DNA of 64,000 bases from NCBI RefSeq assembly GCF_014529535.1, contig NW_023503371.1, forward strand, positions 1,051,778 through 1,115,777, in the 5' to 3' direction. The DNA is from Bradysia coprophila (taxonomy: Eukaryota > Arthropoda > Insecta > Diptera > Sciaridae). A program made the position numbers and the translations under genes. The notes under the pieces were generated by a model. That model did not search any database. It saw nothing but the letters and a program-made list of their open reading frames with translations, and was not told where the DNA came from. This document shows positions 37,553 through 50,433 of this stretch, one piece after another; positions within the stretch are counted from its first letter, which is position 1, and every line of letters begins with the position of its first letter.

Positions 37553-37690
37553 TTAGAACAGTCTATTGTGTGGGTCGTGGGTCAATATAAATCTTGTTCT
37601 TGTATTACAATCGTGAGTGTACAAACGGTGCAAGCACAAGATTTGAAAGATGGATTCATTAAAAGTTATCTTGCGAAGAGACTGTTCTAA
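37553..37690. repeat. MITE-like element with TTAGAACAGTCT ends, 138 bp
   Basis: TTAGAACAGTCT (left) and AGACTGTTCTAA (right) are perfect 12-bp inverted ends. If TA is the duplicated target, the inverted repeat is GAACAGTCT. The interior shows no further symmetry and no gene. Confidence 0.5.
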
Positions 37691-37979
37691 AAGAAACTCA
37701 AAACTGGTTAAGACCAGAGAAACGATAACAGATGGCGTAACATCCGCCATACGCATTCCATACGTGGGACGAAAGCAACACCATCCGCTATCGATTCTCT
37801 AGTGGAAACGCGGTTATTCCTTTGATTTTAATGTACAATCAGAAAAATAATGGACAAGAAACTAAAACAGTAAAAACGCCCCGCAGTGACACCTTACTAT
37901 ATACCATGTGTCTGTCATTCTGTCAGATCTGTATGGTTAAAACGAAGAAGAGAGATTTTAGTTTTGACAAGTGTAAATA

Positions 37980-38978
37980 ATGTTTTATATCATTGGCCTG
38001 GGATTGGGCGATCCTAAAGATGTGACAGTCAAGGGATTGGAAATTATAAAAAAATGTGAGCGTGTCTACCTGGAGTCATACACATCCATACTGACTTGTG
38101 GACAAAAGGCACTGGTAAGTCTTTTAAGGTTAACCAACTTGTTGCCGGTAGTTAAATGAATTTCCAATGACCTCCCGTTATCTCTCTTCTTAGGAAGACT
38201 TTTACGGCCGTCCCCTGATTATTGCCGATCGTGATCTTGTCGAACAAGAGGCCGCTACAATTTTAGATGGGGCAGATACCGTTGACGTTGCACTACTAGT
38301 TGTAGGCGATCCGTTTGGAGCTACGACACACACAGATGTCATCATTCGAGCCAAAGAATTGAACATCAAATATCAGGTCATCCACAACGCGTCCATTATG
38401 AATGCCATTGGTTGTTGTGGACTACAATTGTACAGTTTCGGTGAAACAATATCCATACCGTATTGGAGTGATACATGGCAGCCGGACAGTTTCTACGATA
38501 AGATCAAAATCAATCGCGATAATGGTTATCACACATTGTGCTTGCTAGGTAAAAGTGTTGGGATGCACATTTGTGGAACATGATTCCAATTTCTCCACTC
38601 TTTTTGGCAGATATTCGAGTTAAGGAACCGACCCTGGAATCAATTATGAAGAAGAAAAAGGAGTACCAACCTCCACGGTTTATGTCCGTCGCCGAAGCCG
38701 CTGACCAGTTATTACAGATAGTAAAGAAGAAACGGGACGAGGGTATTAATTCCGCAGAATTGGCCTACGATGAGAATAGTTTGTTTGTTGGTGTAGCTAG
38801 GGTCGGACATGAAACTCAATCAATCGTCGTCTGCACGTTGAGTCAAATGGCTGAAACAGATTTGGGCGCACCACTACACTCGTTGGTCTTACCAGCTACG
38901 AAATTGCATCCAATCGAAATCGAATATTTGCAACAATTTTCGGAAGAGAAACTGGGAGAAGGGGAACATGGAACATAA
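37980..38978 (+). CDS. Dph5: Diphthine methyl ester synthase DPH5
   Basis: Three exons, all in phase: 37980-38114, 38194-38548 and 38611-38978 (stop TAA), giving 285 residues, the usual length. The start [19 protein letters not shown] is the family N-terminus. [34 protein letters not shown] and [12 protein letters not shown] carry the SAM-dependent tetrapyrrole-methylase-type fold. DPH5 uses S-adenosylmethionine to methylate the modified histidine of elongation factor 2 during diphthamide synthesis in the cytosol. A short open frame at 38359-38583 is only the unspliced end of exon 2. AATAAA lies at 39010-39015, inside the 3' end of the convergent SKI2 gene. Confidence 0.95.
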
Positions 38979-38998
38979 TGATTAACCAATTTCATCGG

Positions 38999-39015
38999 TT
39001 TATTCGCCAAATAAA
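38999..39015. terminator. Interleaved poly(A) signals of convergent DPH5 and SKI2
   Basis: TTTATT at 38999-39004 is AATAAA on the minus strand and would serve SKI2, whose stop is at 39046-39048. AATAAA at 39010-39015 on the plus strand would serve DPH5, whose stop is at 38976-38978. Cleavage 10-30 bases past each signal would make the two mature 3' ends overlap. The signals are seen in the sequence; their use is inferred. Confidence 0.6.
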
Positions 39016-39045
39016 ACAATTGCTAACTGGTTTCGACGTTAACTT

Positions 39046-42000
39046 CTACTTATTCTCAGACTGCAGGTACAAACTTGCTGCAAACACAATGTTCCGTTGA
39101 ATTGCATTCGACGCATCTTCCATTTTCTGATGCAACGCTGGATTGCCGATTATTCGTGCAGCATCTTTCACATCTTGCATTGTTTCGTTCAATTGCTGAA
39201 TGCATCGAACGATAATGCCCTCCTGAATGTCGGTCAGCTTCATGATTTCCGCAAAGGACTAGGAATTTGTTGGCGATTTTCAGTATAGATCTTTATGCTT
39301 GACGAACAACTTTTACCTTATTGCGAGCCCACTCGTACACAACTTCCACCAAACCGAAATTCAATCGATCTCGTGCGATCATCTCGTCGTGAGTGGAAAC
39401 TTTGTGTTTGTTTTCGATTTGAATGATTTCTTCGTCCACTTCTTTGATGTTATCGATGCACTGCAATGAAAGAAGGTTTTTTGGTGAATTTTTTATCTTC
39501 GTCCGGTCAATTTCATATTTCTCATGCACTACTGGAAGCTAGGACTGTAATTCAGCCGATTTTATCAATAACGAATTATCTACTCCGAGAGCAGAGATAG
39601 GCATTTTTCAAAAAATTGATTAAACAGCGGTAAATGAGTGCTGTGCTGCGCTTACCTAGAGTCTTATTTCGGATTGATTAAAGCTTAAAATCGATTTTTA
39701 CCTTTTTCAAATTTTCCGTTAACTGCGGAGTTGAATTCGTTTTCGCTTGAAATACCAGTCCGGACAGCAGAGCTGCAATTTCTTCAGGCTTCAAATCCGT
39801 AAAAGTGTTGCATAAGACCAGCTCAGTTGTAATCAGTTCATTCGAACCCATTTCACAAGCCACTCTTCCTTTCATCTTAACCTCATGCTGTTTGTCGATG
39901 TAGCCCATTTCCTTGAGCACTTCCAACTTGTTCACGTAATCGGGATACAGCGAGAGACTCTCTTTCGAAATTTTAAAGTTCAGCTCGTCCTTCTTCTTTT
40001 CCAGTGTTTTGCGATCAAACACTACCGGAAACTCCTGGATGAAATTCGACGCATTTGTGCACTCAATGATATCGCCCAGTTTCTTTTTCAATTTGGCCAC
40101 CTGTTCCATAATCGTGGTGGTGTGCAATTCGGGCTTCAGACTGAAAAACTCCAATTTCGTGTCGCCGGCAATCACGCTGTTGTTCAGATTGTACAGTTCG
40201 GTAATCGTTTTCGTTACGGACGGACCGGGTGGCGAGTCTTTGAATCTGGGTATTTGACGCTGTTCCCAATTTTGGACGATTTTATCGGCTTCGATTTTCA
40301 GATTCGTTTTCGTTATATCGACGATGTTGTTCAGTTTTATGGTGAGAATGTTGTGTCCGCCAACACCTTCGGGAATGTAGACTTTATGTTGGGGCGTCAT
40401 CGAAACCATGCGGTGCCACAATTCACCTCGATTCATCACAAGCGAATTTTTAGTTGGGGAATCCTTAAACAAAAACGAATTGATTAAAGGTTGATTCGAC
40501 ACCCTTTTACACTGCAATCGAAAAAAAATCCTAAAAACAATTCAGAACTCCCCTGTCTAGCATTCACTAGTGTAAAATCATCAAATCATTTGTCTCAACT
40601 TTCAATTTTTAAACACTTTGACGATATGCAGTGTCACCACTTACATTTCATTGAATCAATACCAATGAAATATCAAATGTTAAATGGTAGAAGAATTCGA
40701 TTGATTGTACGATGGAGATGGAATGAAAAATTTTGTTTTTGTGAGACATCCCCAAAAATAAATCAGAAGGCATGATCGATAGATATGCTAGATTTTCACC
40801 CCAAAAACATTAGAAAACCCGGTTCGGACTTTAAGTTTTTCAGAAAAAATATCTTATTTTATTTACCGGAGTTGAATTACTATCGAGAACGTCATCCAAA
40901 ATCAGTACTTTAAACTTAAGGTCCCGGCTGCTAGCAATTGATAGGAAAATTCCAAGTTTATTGTAGTGATGATTTTGTGTGACAATAAGTACTCGGCCTG
41001 GTTTCAATTCTTTCATCATTTTATGCTGCGTGACGCTGTCATTCTGTTAATAAAATTGTCGTTAAAATGTCGTTGAAGCTTGCTGCACCATCAAGTTAAC
41101 CTAACATACCAATAGTTCATCCATTAGCTGAATATATTCGGAACTAATATCATAGAATTGACACAATGGCTGCATATGCTCGCCAATTTCTTGCATATCG
41201 GAAATCTCCTTTTCGGCAGCCTTTAGCATCGCCTGATTTTCCGGTATTTTCGTTCTCGAATCAAACTCCAAGAAACTGTGTGACATCATATCTTCCACCG
41301 TAACCCGTTCCACTCTCAGTAGATTCAGTATCATTGCGTACGTGAGACGAAATTTGGAATCCAAACGCAATGGGCGACCCAATATCATCGTTCGTAATTC
41401 ACTTTCCGGTGGTACTTCGCCTTTGCAAATTAAAATTACCGTACCTTCGGGATCCAGACCACGTCGTCCAGCACGACCAGCCATTTGAGTGTATCTAAGC
41501 AAATAGGAAATTGATTACTACCTAGTCATGAGGACAGATAAATTGCTGCTTAACATACTCAGCGGCACGTAAAAGACGTGATTCGGATCCATCGAATTTG
41601 CGGTGACTATCAAAAATAACCGTCTTGGCAGGCATATTGACACCCATGGCGAACGTTTCCGTAGCGAAGAGCAATTTAACGTGACCGGATTGGAAGAGTA
41701 TTTCCACAATTTCCTTGAGAATGGGCAAAATTCCACTGTGATGCACACCGATGCCCCGTTTTAGTGAATCTTGTAGTGTTAAGATTTGCGGTATGTCCCG
41801 ATCTTCTGGTTTTAATTTCATTAAACATTTTTGGAAGTACGATTGGATGTGATACGCTTCCGATGTTGTGCACAGATCAACTGATTGTAGTGCCTGAAGA
41901 TTTCGATCGCATCGATTACGTGACAGAGTGAAGGCGACCACTGGCAGCTTTTTATTGTTTTCAAGATAATCGATAAGTCCCACCCAAAGGTTTTGCTCTT

Positions 42001-43673
42001 GTTTCGGATTCAAAACGTTTGGTTTAAAGGATTTATTTGTTCCGCCACCGCCACCACCTCTCGATCTCGAGTCTTTGGCGTTCGGTACCGTTTTTGAATG
42101 TTTCTCTGTGGCCGCTATTGCGTCACGATATCCTTTCATCAAAAATTCCTGGCTGCCGTTGACGATTAAGAAAATGTCGTTTTTGGTCTTGCCTCCACTG
42201 CCAGTGTAAAGATAGTGCATCAGTGGAACGGGCCGCTTCAACGTACTGATAACGTAAACCTTCCGTTTCTTTGTTTGTCCGACCCAATTGGCAAATTCCA
42301 TTGTATTAGGAACTGTGGCACTAAGCATCACAATACTAACATGATCCGGCAACAAAATCAGAACTTCCTCCCAAACGTGACCTCTTTCCGCATCGTTAAT
42401 ATAATGCACTTCATCGAAAATGACGTATTCCAAATCTCTGGTAACTTCGCTTCCGCAATACAACATCGACCGGAGAATTTCCGTGGTCATTATGAGGCAA
42501 CTGGCAGTTGGATCGATTTGAATATCTCCGGTGATAAGGCCGACATCTTGAAATTTCTTTTTAAAATCGCGATACTTCTGATTCGACAAGGCCTTGATTG
42601 GTGACGTGTAAATCGATCGAGTCTTATGTTGTTTGGCCAAAGCTATAGCATACTCAGCGACTACTGTTTTGCCAGCTGATGTATGAGCAGCCACAAAGAC
42701 GTGACTGTGTTCTTCTAGCTTCACAATCGCTTGTTTTTGGAACGCGTCCAATGTGAAACTGTACGTTTGAGCCGGATTTGGGACTAGAACCTCAAAATCA
42801 TTCATCGGTTTGGACACATCTATCATTTCAGCCCATTCCATTGACCGCATAACCGTATCTGCTTCGGATATCTTCAGGACAGGTCGTTCAACTGGTTCAA
42901 TTAACGAATCATCCAATGTTAATGCACCAAAATTGATCGTTGGGTCTCCGTCGTTTGCAGCATTGTCGGCATTCGTTTCCTTCATAAATAGACCCAGATA
43001 ATTATGATCGGTGTCGTCTAATACCGACAACAAATTGACCGTTGCATTGTCGTTAACGCTTTCATCGATGACTACGCTCTTTTCGACGACATCGAACTCT
43101 AAACCATTTTGAAATCCAGGCGCCACGGTTAATAGATTATTTTCGAAATCTAACTCATCCACATCCGACACATCTGCAACAAAATACCATCTTCAATGAC
43201 AATCGGCGGCTATCCATGACAAGCAAATAACATACCGACTTTCCATTCTGGAGCATCAAATCCACCCGGCCAAAACGGGTAGTTAACAGCCGAACCTCTA
43301 GTAGCCTGTTCCGGCGGCAAAGGAGCTCGTCTCAATGACATTGAATTCCGTGCATTACTTTCGGCATCGTCAACGGAAACTTCTGTATAATCAGTTATAT
43401 CACCGGTTTGAAGATCCCTTTGTGGGGCAAGAACGGTACTCGCTGAACATGAAGGTGCGAAATATAGTCGTTGTTCGCATGGTACTCGCGGAAAGATGTA
43501 TGGATCCGGGTTGTGCAAACTGACTTGTGGATCCAAAACATAAGACAACAAAGTCTCATGGCTGTCTTCAAGTATCGGAGGCGGTTGCTTCCACCATGAC
43601 AGCTAATGGGGAACATTTAGACAATTGAGTAATATAACAGTGGAATATTATTCACGCTTACATCGATCGGCAT
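39046..43673 (-). CDS. tst: SKI2-type superkiller RNA helicase (SKIV2L / Drosophila twister)
   Basis: Eight minus-strand exons fit by phase: 43673-43662 (MPID; start uncertain), 43602-43236, 43173-41559, 41494-41110, 41043-40867, 40463-39702, 39460-39317 and 39258-39046 (stop TAG), about 1,224 residues. SKI2 is the DExH helicase of the SKI complex that feeds mRNA 3'-5' into the cytoplasmic exosome. Seen: YPFWPGGFDAPEW near the N-terminus; Q-region FTLDAFQKQAIVKLEEH; Walker A AAHTSAGKT (about residue 290); DEVH box in YVIFDEVHYIND (about 380); motif III LSATVPN; ATETFAMGVNMPAKTV; motif VI QMAGRAGRRGLDP, split by an intron (donor GA|GTATGT). The C-terminal DSHCT part ends EDASNAIQRNIVFAASLY. 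It follows SKIV2L, not MTR4. A Gly-rich loop (RGGGGGGTNK) sits in the insertion region. Confidence 0.92.
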
Positions 43674-44987
43674 ATTGGCAAATAAAGATGTGTCGAGTAG
43701 GTGTTCAGTAAGTTCAATGAAAATTTATAAACAAAATTGACATGTGTCAGATCGAGTAAATTTTAAGAGAGACAATTTTAAGAGTGGAGAATTTATGTAA
43801 ATACGAGAGAGAAATAACAAAACATGTTAGAGGGAGAATAATCACTCACAGTGTAGATTTTAAACTCAAAAAGTCAATATGGTACAATTTGAGTGTCAAC
43901 ATTGTGAGCTTTTTAAATTCACCAATTTAAGAAAACTTTTCTTTATTAATCAGAATTGGAGTGGAATTTGGTTATGAATGCATGTTGTCGAGTTTGCTAA
44001 GAATGTCAGATGCAATTTTTTTTTATTCAACGACCCATCTGGTCTATCCATTAAAGTGTTCTGTTCCCTCAGGTTGCACCAATACAAGACCACGTAGGTT
44101 TCAATGATTATCGAAACACTTCGTGATACATATCAGGGATATCTAGATTTTTTTTTTTATTTTGACGCAACACTATGAAGACTTGACTATAATCCATATA
44201 AAACAGGGAATGGACCAGTACTAAATTGACTAGGTTTAAATTGACTCTTGTTGAATCTTACTAAACAAATCTCAAGAAATTTTAATTAGTTTTAGCTAAT
44301 TTTGTTGCTCTTATTACGCCTGTTGCTATCGAACTATTATTTTGGTGTTGCATACAAAATTTCCGAAGTTATGACTTCTAATCAGGGGTCATACGTGTAA
44401 AAGTGAATTTGCGACAACTTCGAACAGCTTAGATGGAATCGAGATTCAAGTCATCCGCACGGTGCACTCCAGAGAGATCGTAAAAATATTTTTTTTTCAA
44501 TAACTCCAACAGTATGAATCAGATTAAATTCAATGTTTGTCGAAAAACAATGAATGAATTATGTGTTGGAGCATCCAATGTATTCTAGTCTGTCCCACGC
44601 GAAGGCTGGTTATGACAAACGAATTCACGTAAACCATACATATTCTTCATGAAATGGATCCTATTCAAAAGGGGCAAACTTCTTCATTTAATAATTAACT
44701 TTCGCATAGAGCAGGCAATAAAGATCTTCTGGTTTTGTCTACTGCATAGATAATAATAAAAATGTGTGGAATAGCACCGATTTTGAAATTTGCCCATATA
44801 TTTCAGCCAAATTTTCCAAAATTTTCTTTATCTGAAGAGTCGAACTCTGGCGAAAAATTCTTTCGTCCACTCGGAGTAGTAGGTATGCAAAATGTTCTAT
44901 GACTCCTAGCTCCATCTTATATAAATCAATCATCCAAAAAATCTGAACGCTGAAAGATTCAAGTATAATCATTACATACGTTGGCGT
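43674..44987. other. Upstream region of SKI2, no further gene seen
   Basis: On the minus strand, bases 43718-43674 stay open in frame with SKI2 upstream of the only in-frame ATG (reading IELTEHLLDTSLFAN) until a TAA. This may reflect an upstream exon or a non-AUG start. Beyond that there is no supported feature. Confidence 0.4.
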
Positions 44988-45202
44988 GGGGTAATTTGGC
45001 ACATGGTGCTAAAATAACGCATTTTTCAACTACTTAAAAGGTGAACTCGCACACGATTTTTCGATACCAAAACTTTGTAAAAGGAGTCATTAAGTCGATG
45101 ACATGGCTAAAAAGCATTTGCAGCAATAAGCTTGCGTGTGCGAGTTCACCTTTTACGTAGTTTAAAAGTGCGTTCTTTTGGCACCGTGTGCCAGATTATC
45201 CG
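44988..45202. repeat. Fold-back element, about 215 bp
   Basis: The left arm GGGTAATTTGGCAC, then CAACTACTTAAAAGGTGAAC, then TCGCACACG is mirrored by CGTGTGCGA, GTTCACCTTTTACGTAGTTT and GTGCCAGATTATCC on the right. The arms are about 65 bp with some mismatches, separated by about 80 bp. Non-coding. Confidence 0.6.
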
Positions 45203-47111
45203 ATACCGTGTACGGATCAAGTGTACATCGATGTACGGATAAAACTCTCAAAAACACGATAAGACCAATGGTTTACTTATCCGTAAATTTTACATTTAAA
45301 ACGTACTTTCTACGAGCTACTCGTTAAAATTGGGCGATTTAAATGTACATCGAAAATCTCTTTTTGTGGGTGTGGATGTATTCCTTTACTATTTAAGTAG
45401 AGTTCACGGTGCCGAAAGTTGACGAGCCGCAATTATTTTCAATGTAATAGGGTACTGAAACTGGAAGGTGTAACAATCAAATGTAAAGAAAACCATTTCG
45501 TACAAAATAGTACCCTGTTCGACAGTTGTCGATTCTGATCACTTTTGCTTGAATTGCGTTGGATGACCTCATTAAATATCATTTCTTCATTTGTGTGGAA
45601 TACCTTGGTCCAATCATTGTTTGTAGCTCCTTTGAATTGATAATGCATACTGGAGCTACGCGATTCATGTACTTAGTCAACTTTATCGGAAATAAATGAA
45701 ATGAAAGGAAATTCATTAACCGACGACGACTGGCAACTAAAACTGAGCACAGTTGGGAACTATTTCGTATTGTTGGAGGAAAACAAACTGCTTCGGATTC
45801 GTTTTATTTTATTTTATTTATCGAAAGTTAAATACACCAATTTTTATATTTTATTAAATTTATACTTTCATTACATTCACTTTGCTATTGACTAGAAAAA
45901 GTTGAGTAAAATATTTTCCTTTTTTTTGTTTGTTTATCTTCTGTTTTTGTACTTTTGGCCGCCATTGCCGCCGGATTATACCAGATAGAGCATTTAACCG
46001 TATGAGTTCCATATTTAAAAAGTCTTGATTTTCAATTCCCCGGATTTGTGTCGCTGATTTTCATATTTCGTGTTAAAAGTACAAATTTCATATTTTATAA
46101 GGAAAAACAAATTCCTCTTTTGTTAAACATTCATTTTGCTGTTCATGTCATGACGATGAATGTTGGTTTCTACATCATTTTATACAAATTATGTCTAGAT
46201 ATAATTCTCATCTACGGTCTCTCGATCTATATACGTAAGAATCAAAGTAATTCTTTCAGTTCATTTTCGTTGGTTGAAAGTTAAATCATAATATTTATGC
46301 AATATACATTCATCATAAGCTACCAACTGTGTTAATGCAAAGCATTTTAGAAAAGATTTCGTGATCTCAACGATGATGGTGAATTGGAACTTCAATTTGT
46401 TTTAAAGCTTCCAAGAGCACACACCTTTAATCGATTTGATTTGACGCTTTGTTTATGTGTGTATGCAATATGTAGTGCCTATGATTGAAAATTAGTGAAA
46501 TAAGTGGGTATAGCAGACTCAGACCAAGACGTGCAGAGTACAGACTCAAGACTAAATAGTTAGGAGTTCACAGAAAAATCGACTTTATAGCGACGACAGT
46601 TTAATGTAGAAATGCAAGAAATCCGATAAGATTCGTTCAGTTCGTTATTTTTCACTTCTCGTAATCACATTTACTTATCTAATCTGTGTACGTGCGAGCA
46701 TTTCTGGGAAATCTTGAAGTTGAGTCAGTTGAGTACAACGAATATTCTTACTTGTTATGTAAACCATGACCATGGTAAAGCTATCGAGGAGTAGAATTTC
46801 TCGAACACTTGGTAAGTACCTGCGAGAAACAGATTCGATTCACAAAAATGTAGCTGCTGCAGCTACGCAAAAAAATGGATGCATTCTGAGAACCCTGAGT
46901 GATGACATCGTAATTTGTTGTTTTCTGCTAGATGTGAGGCGCTTTGATTGAATTAATTTTTGCAAAGTTATTTGCAAAAAATTTTCATAAAAAACTTTTC
47001 TGATTCGAAAAATGGTTTAAAAAAATACAGAAAGATTGTTATGCAAAATATAGGTTTTCTTTGGCCTAGACGCTACCTATTTTACTTAAGTAAAGAAAAA
47101 TAGTTTCATTT
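45203..47111. other. Intergenic, AT-rich, no gene seen
   Basis: Apart from the MITE relative at 45447-45561 (separate entry) no supported feature is seen. Open frames at 45701-45895 and 46048-46284 are AT-driven and lack resemblance to any family. Confidence 0.5.
45447..45561. repeat. Partial copy of the GCACTTCAAGCAAAAGTG MITE family
   Basis: The right end CACTTTTGCTTGAATTGCGT and an inner AGTACCCTGTT word match the 16318-16478 copy. The left end starts inside the element at AATAGGGTACTG, so the outer left repeat is missing. Confidence 0.5.
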
Positions 47112-48994
47112 TTAGCCGATATTTGCTGCAATATGCTGTGTAAGCGGTTCCGTAGGCGATTCAGACTCGCTTGTTGAAGCTTTCTCGTAATTACCTGCAA
47201 CAAAATTCAAATATTCTCGTTCAATCAAAATGTTATCGAAAACGTTCCTCGGTTTCAAAATACCATTGTTCAGATCACTCAAACTCGGCGACAAATTTAA
47301 TTTCTCCAAATTCGGCACCAAATGCAAATCGTCTTCTTCCTCCAATAACGAACTCGGATATGAATGGGTCGTATTCTCGCTGCCACTCGTACAATTCGAT
47401 GATGTGTTTGAATGGTTCGGCATGTACTCGCCACCATCGTTTGGCTCTTTGTCGTCGTCACTTTCACTCGAATAGTCAGTGTCGGATTGGTCGCTTGACG
47501 AATCGTGACTTGCCTCAGACTCTTCTGGTTCGCCAAGGTCGTGTGACGACGCTTGGTTGAGGTTATCAGTTGTAGAGCTGGTTGTCGTATCTTCGAACGA
47601 ATAATAAACTTAATATGTTGGTTCCATTTACTGAGTGTTTTGGCTTACATTTTAGCTTCTCCTGAATCAGCGGATAAAACTCTTTTGCTGTGATGTTATT
47701 CGGCTCAAACTCTAGTACTTCAAATGATAAAAATATTTTTGTTAAATTGGTTCTTCGTTGCCCAAAGCATGAATTGACTTACTCAATTTACAATATTTCA
47801 AAGCTTTTTTATAATCCTTCAGCATAACAGCAGACAGAAACTGAAAATTCGACATCAAATGTTAGTCGATGAAAATGAAAAGCAACGCTTTTAGGTATAC
47901 AAACACATTTCTCTACTCATAGTCTCGAAACACGTAACGACAATATTCGGCAACAAATATACATATTAGTTTCAATAAATTGTTATTTACCTCGGCCAAA
48001 AACTCAGTTGGACATGACATACTTTCGTTGGCATCGGTGTATTCGGAAATCGATTGACTTTGACTTTGACTCATATCATCATTGGAAAATGATGATGCTA
48101 GGCCATTTGGATGTTTCGGCATCAGTAAATTGTTTCCGTTCGGCTCGTCAATCATTATTATCTGAAGGAAAAGAGGTTAAAATCAGACGTTAACGAGCAT
48201 CATTTCAACAGTTGCCAAACGACGAACGACCTAAAAGTGCTTTTCCGATCCAATGAAAAATGGTTTTGATTTAATGCGTCGGTATGAGCAAAATTAACGG
48301 ACGTGATAAGTAAATTTTGTGAATTTTTTTGATTCGAAAGTACAGAGAATTTGAAAAGGGCAGGAGAAGTTCAATTTAGAATTTTCTTTTTCTTGACAAA
48401 CGATTAGCCATAGCTGCCTAAGATACAGAAATTATTTTCTTCTGGGGTATAGGTTCTATATTGATTTATCCATACCTTCACATCAAAATGTATCATAAAA
48501 ATGTACCTGTGCTACAAATATATTGATGAAGATGGGATGCAGTCGTCGATCTATTTTTTACGATAAAAATTCGGAGACATCCCTTACACGATTTCCACAC
48601 TTAAATGAAGATATTGAATTGAATTAAAAGAACGAGTTACTGAAAAATATACCGTGGGACGAAAAGACATACAGCCTGAGATTATACGACTCTTTTTCGG
48701 CTCATTCCATCTCTTAGTAGCAAACTCCTATGCATATGTTTTATAAAATAACAAAAACGGCAGACCAAGGACAATATACAGACGAAGGCTAAACGCATCA
48801 GTAAAATGTTTGACGGAAACACATTGGACCTACCGATCCCTGTTCCCCGAAGAAGAAATGTTTTGAGAATCGAAATTTTGTACATAAATTTCAGTGGAAA
48901 ATTCCATTTATTTAAAGTCATTTTCAAGGTAGCACAATAGGTTCGTTGGGAGTTTGGATGCGTAATTACATACAAATGTACTTACATGTGACAT
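47112..48994 (-). CDS. ERICH2-like (glutamate-rich protein 2) gene
   Basis: Five minus-strand exons agree in phase: 48994-48986 (MSH; weakest), 48161-47991, 47840-47783, 47717-47649 and 47590-47112 (stop TAA), about 261 residues. Exons 2-4 splice to TEFLAEFLSAVMLKDYKKAL, KYCKLILEFEPNNITAKEFY and PLIQEKLK, the conserved block of ERICH2, a short TPR-like helical pair. In vertebrates this small family is expressed mainly in testis and ciliated tissue; its biochemical role is unknown. The N-terminal part has a Ser/Gln stretch (MSQSQSQSISEYTDANESMS). The tail after the block is acidic and serine-rich (SSSDQSDTDYSSESDDDKE). No membrane segment or signal peptide is seen. The first three codons rest only on an ATG-TCA-CAT|GTAAGT donor 800 bp upstream; translation could instead start at the ATG within exon 2. 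Confidence 0.65.
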
Positions 48995-50429
48995 TGTGAC
49001 CTCTTCGTTTGATCTATCGTATCCACATATTTTTATCGTTCAAAATTCATAAATAAAACATAGCAGAAAGCTTGCACGAACATTTTACGTGTATGATGAA
49101 AGTTAGGGATAGCACAATACTTGGGTTACACCAGGTCACTTCAGCGACGTAGAATTAACTGTTATCGATTTATTAAAATGTGTATGTGGTTAGACTTGCA
49201 AGGAAAATGACACACAATTATAATTATGTTATGATTTCATTCCTCGTTGGCTAATATAATGCGATGACCGTAAAACTATACGTTCGCTAGAGTCTTTTCT
49301 TCTTCTTTTTTTTCACTTTTCGGTAGAAAATTGATTTTGGTAAACTGGTTATAAAAAATGTTAGACTTTCCAACTATTTTCTACAAAATAACAAATTGAA
49401 TGGTTGGACTTATTTCTGGTAATTAATTTGGTTGGATTCAGAAAAAGTTTCCATTAAAAAAAAGTTCAAACGTAAAAGAAACTACGTCGCAGACTGTTTA
49501 TTTTGTACGTTTTGTTTTCGTTCGCTTTTCCACAACACTTTCCAGTATCGACTCGGAATGAATACAAATTTTCTACTTTCATTGAGTTGTAGAGCTGACT
49601 CTACAACTTCTCTCCGAAGCGCAGATGAGTTGCGTACAGTTTTTGAATTTGTAATCGAAACACAATATGGTCGATATAAATGTGTATGATGGTTCTCATG
49701 GAAACTTCATGGTAAATTTTTCCATTTCAGACATTTTCCCATTAAAATGTCAACTATTTTACCAGGTAATGTTTGTCATCAAATCGAATGTTTTAAAATA
49801 AGTTGCGACGTTTTTCAGATGAAAACTATCTGAACAGAAAATTACATTTCCCTTTCCATCAGCAGTCGACCTTCTCAATATCACAACAAAATTCAACAGT
49901 TGATTGAACCAGAGGTGGACGGGTGTAAGGGTGTAAAGTAAAAAAATGACACAAAACTGAAATGCAGCTAGAAGCACGCGAAATACATGAAAAATCATGC
50001 AAATAGTTGCTGGCTTTGCAGGATTGGATAATATACTCACACGCTACGAATTTCTAATATAGTAAAATAGACAAAAACAAGTATGACAGGAATTGTTATC
50101 AGGATCGACACTAAAGACCATAAGCATCTGCCTACCTCTTTCTGTTACAAACGTTTCCGGTAAATTGCAACGAAACTCAGTTGATAAATCGGTAATATTT
50201 ATCTGAAGACACAGTCGAAAGTCGGTTAATTTGATGTTATGGTGGGAAGTAACATTAGAATAGAATGCAGTCATAAATTAACAAAACTGTAACTTTACGT
50301 TTGCATGAGACCGGAACCTTTATACTCAATTCTTGATGAGTTTTTTGCTATTACCAACACTTGTGAGTTGATGCATTTAATGATCATTGGATTGGGACCG
50401 GTAGCCATTTTCACCACAAGTGCTATCAA
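48995..50429. other. Intergenic, no gene seen
   Basis: AT-rich. A perfect short hairpin GTTGTAGAG-CTGA-CTCTACAAC lies at about 49585-49606. No other feature is supported. Confidence 0.5.
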
Positions 50430-50433
50430 TTAA

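Noticed and set aside
39885-40487. 200-residue plus-strand frame opposite SKI2
   Set aside because: It is the antisense shadow of SKI2 exon 6, which is strongly supported by homology.
49432-49689. 85-residue frame with Cys residues
   Set aside because: No homology, no splice sites of quality, and AT-rich surroundings; likely chance.
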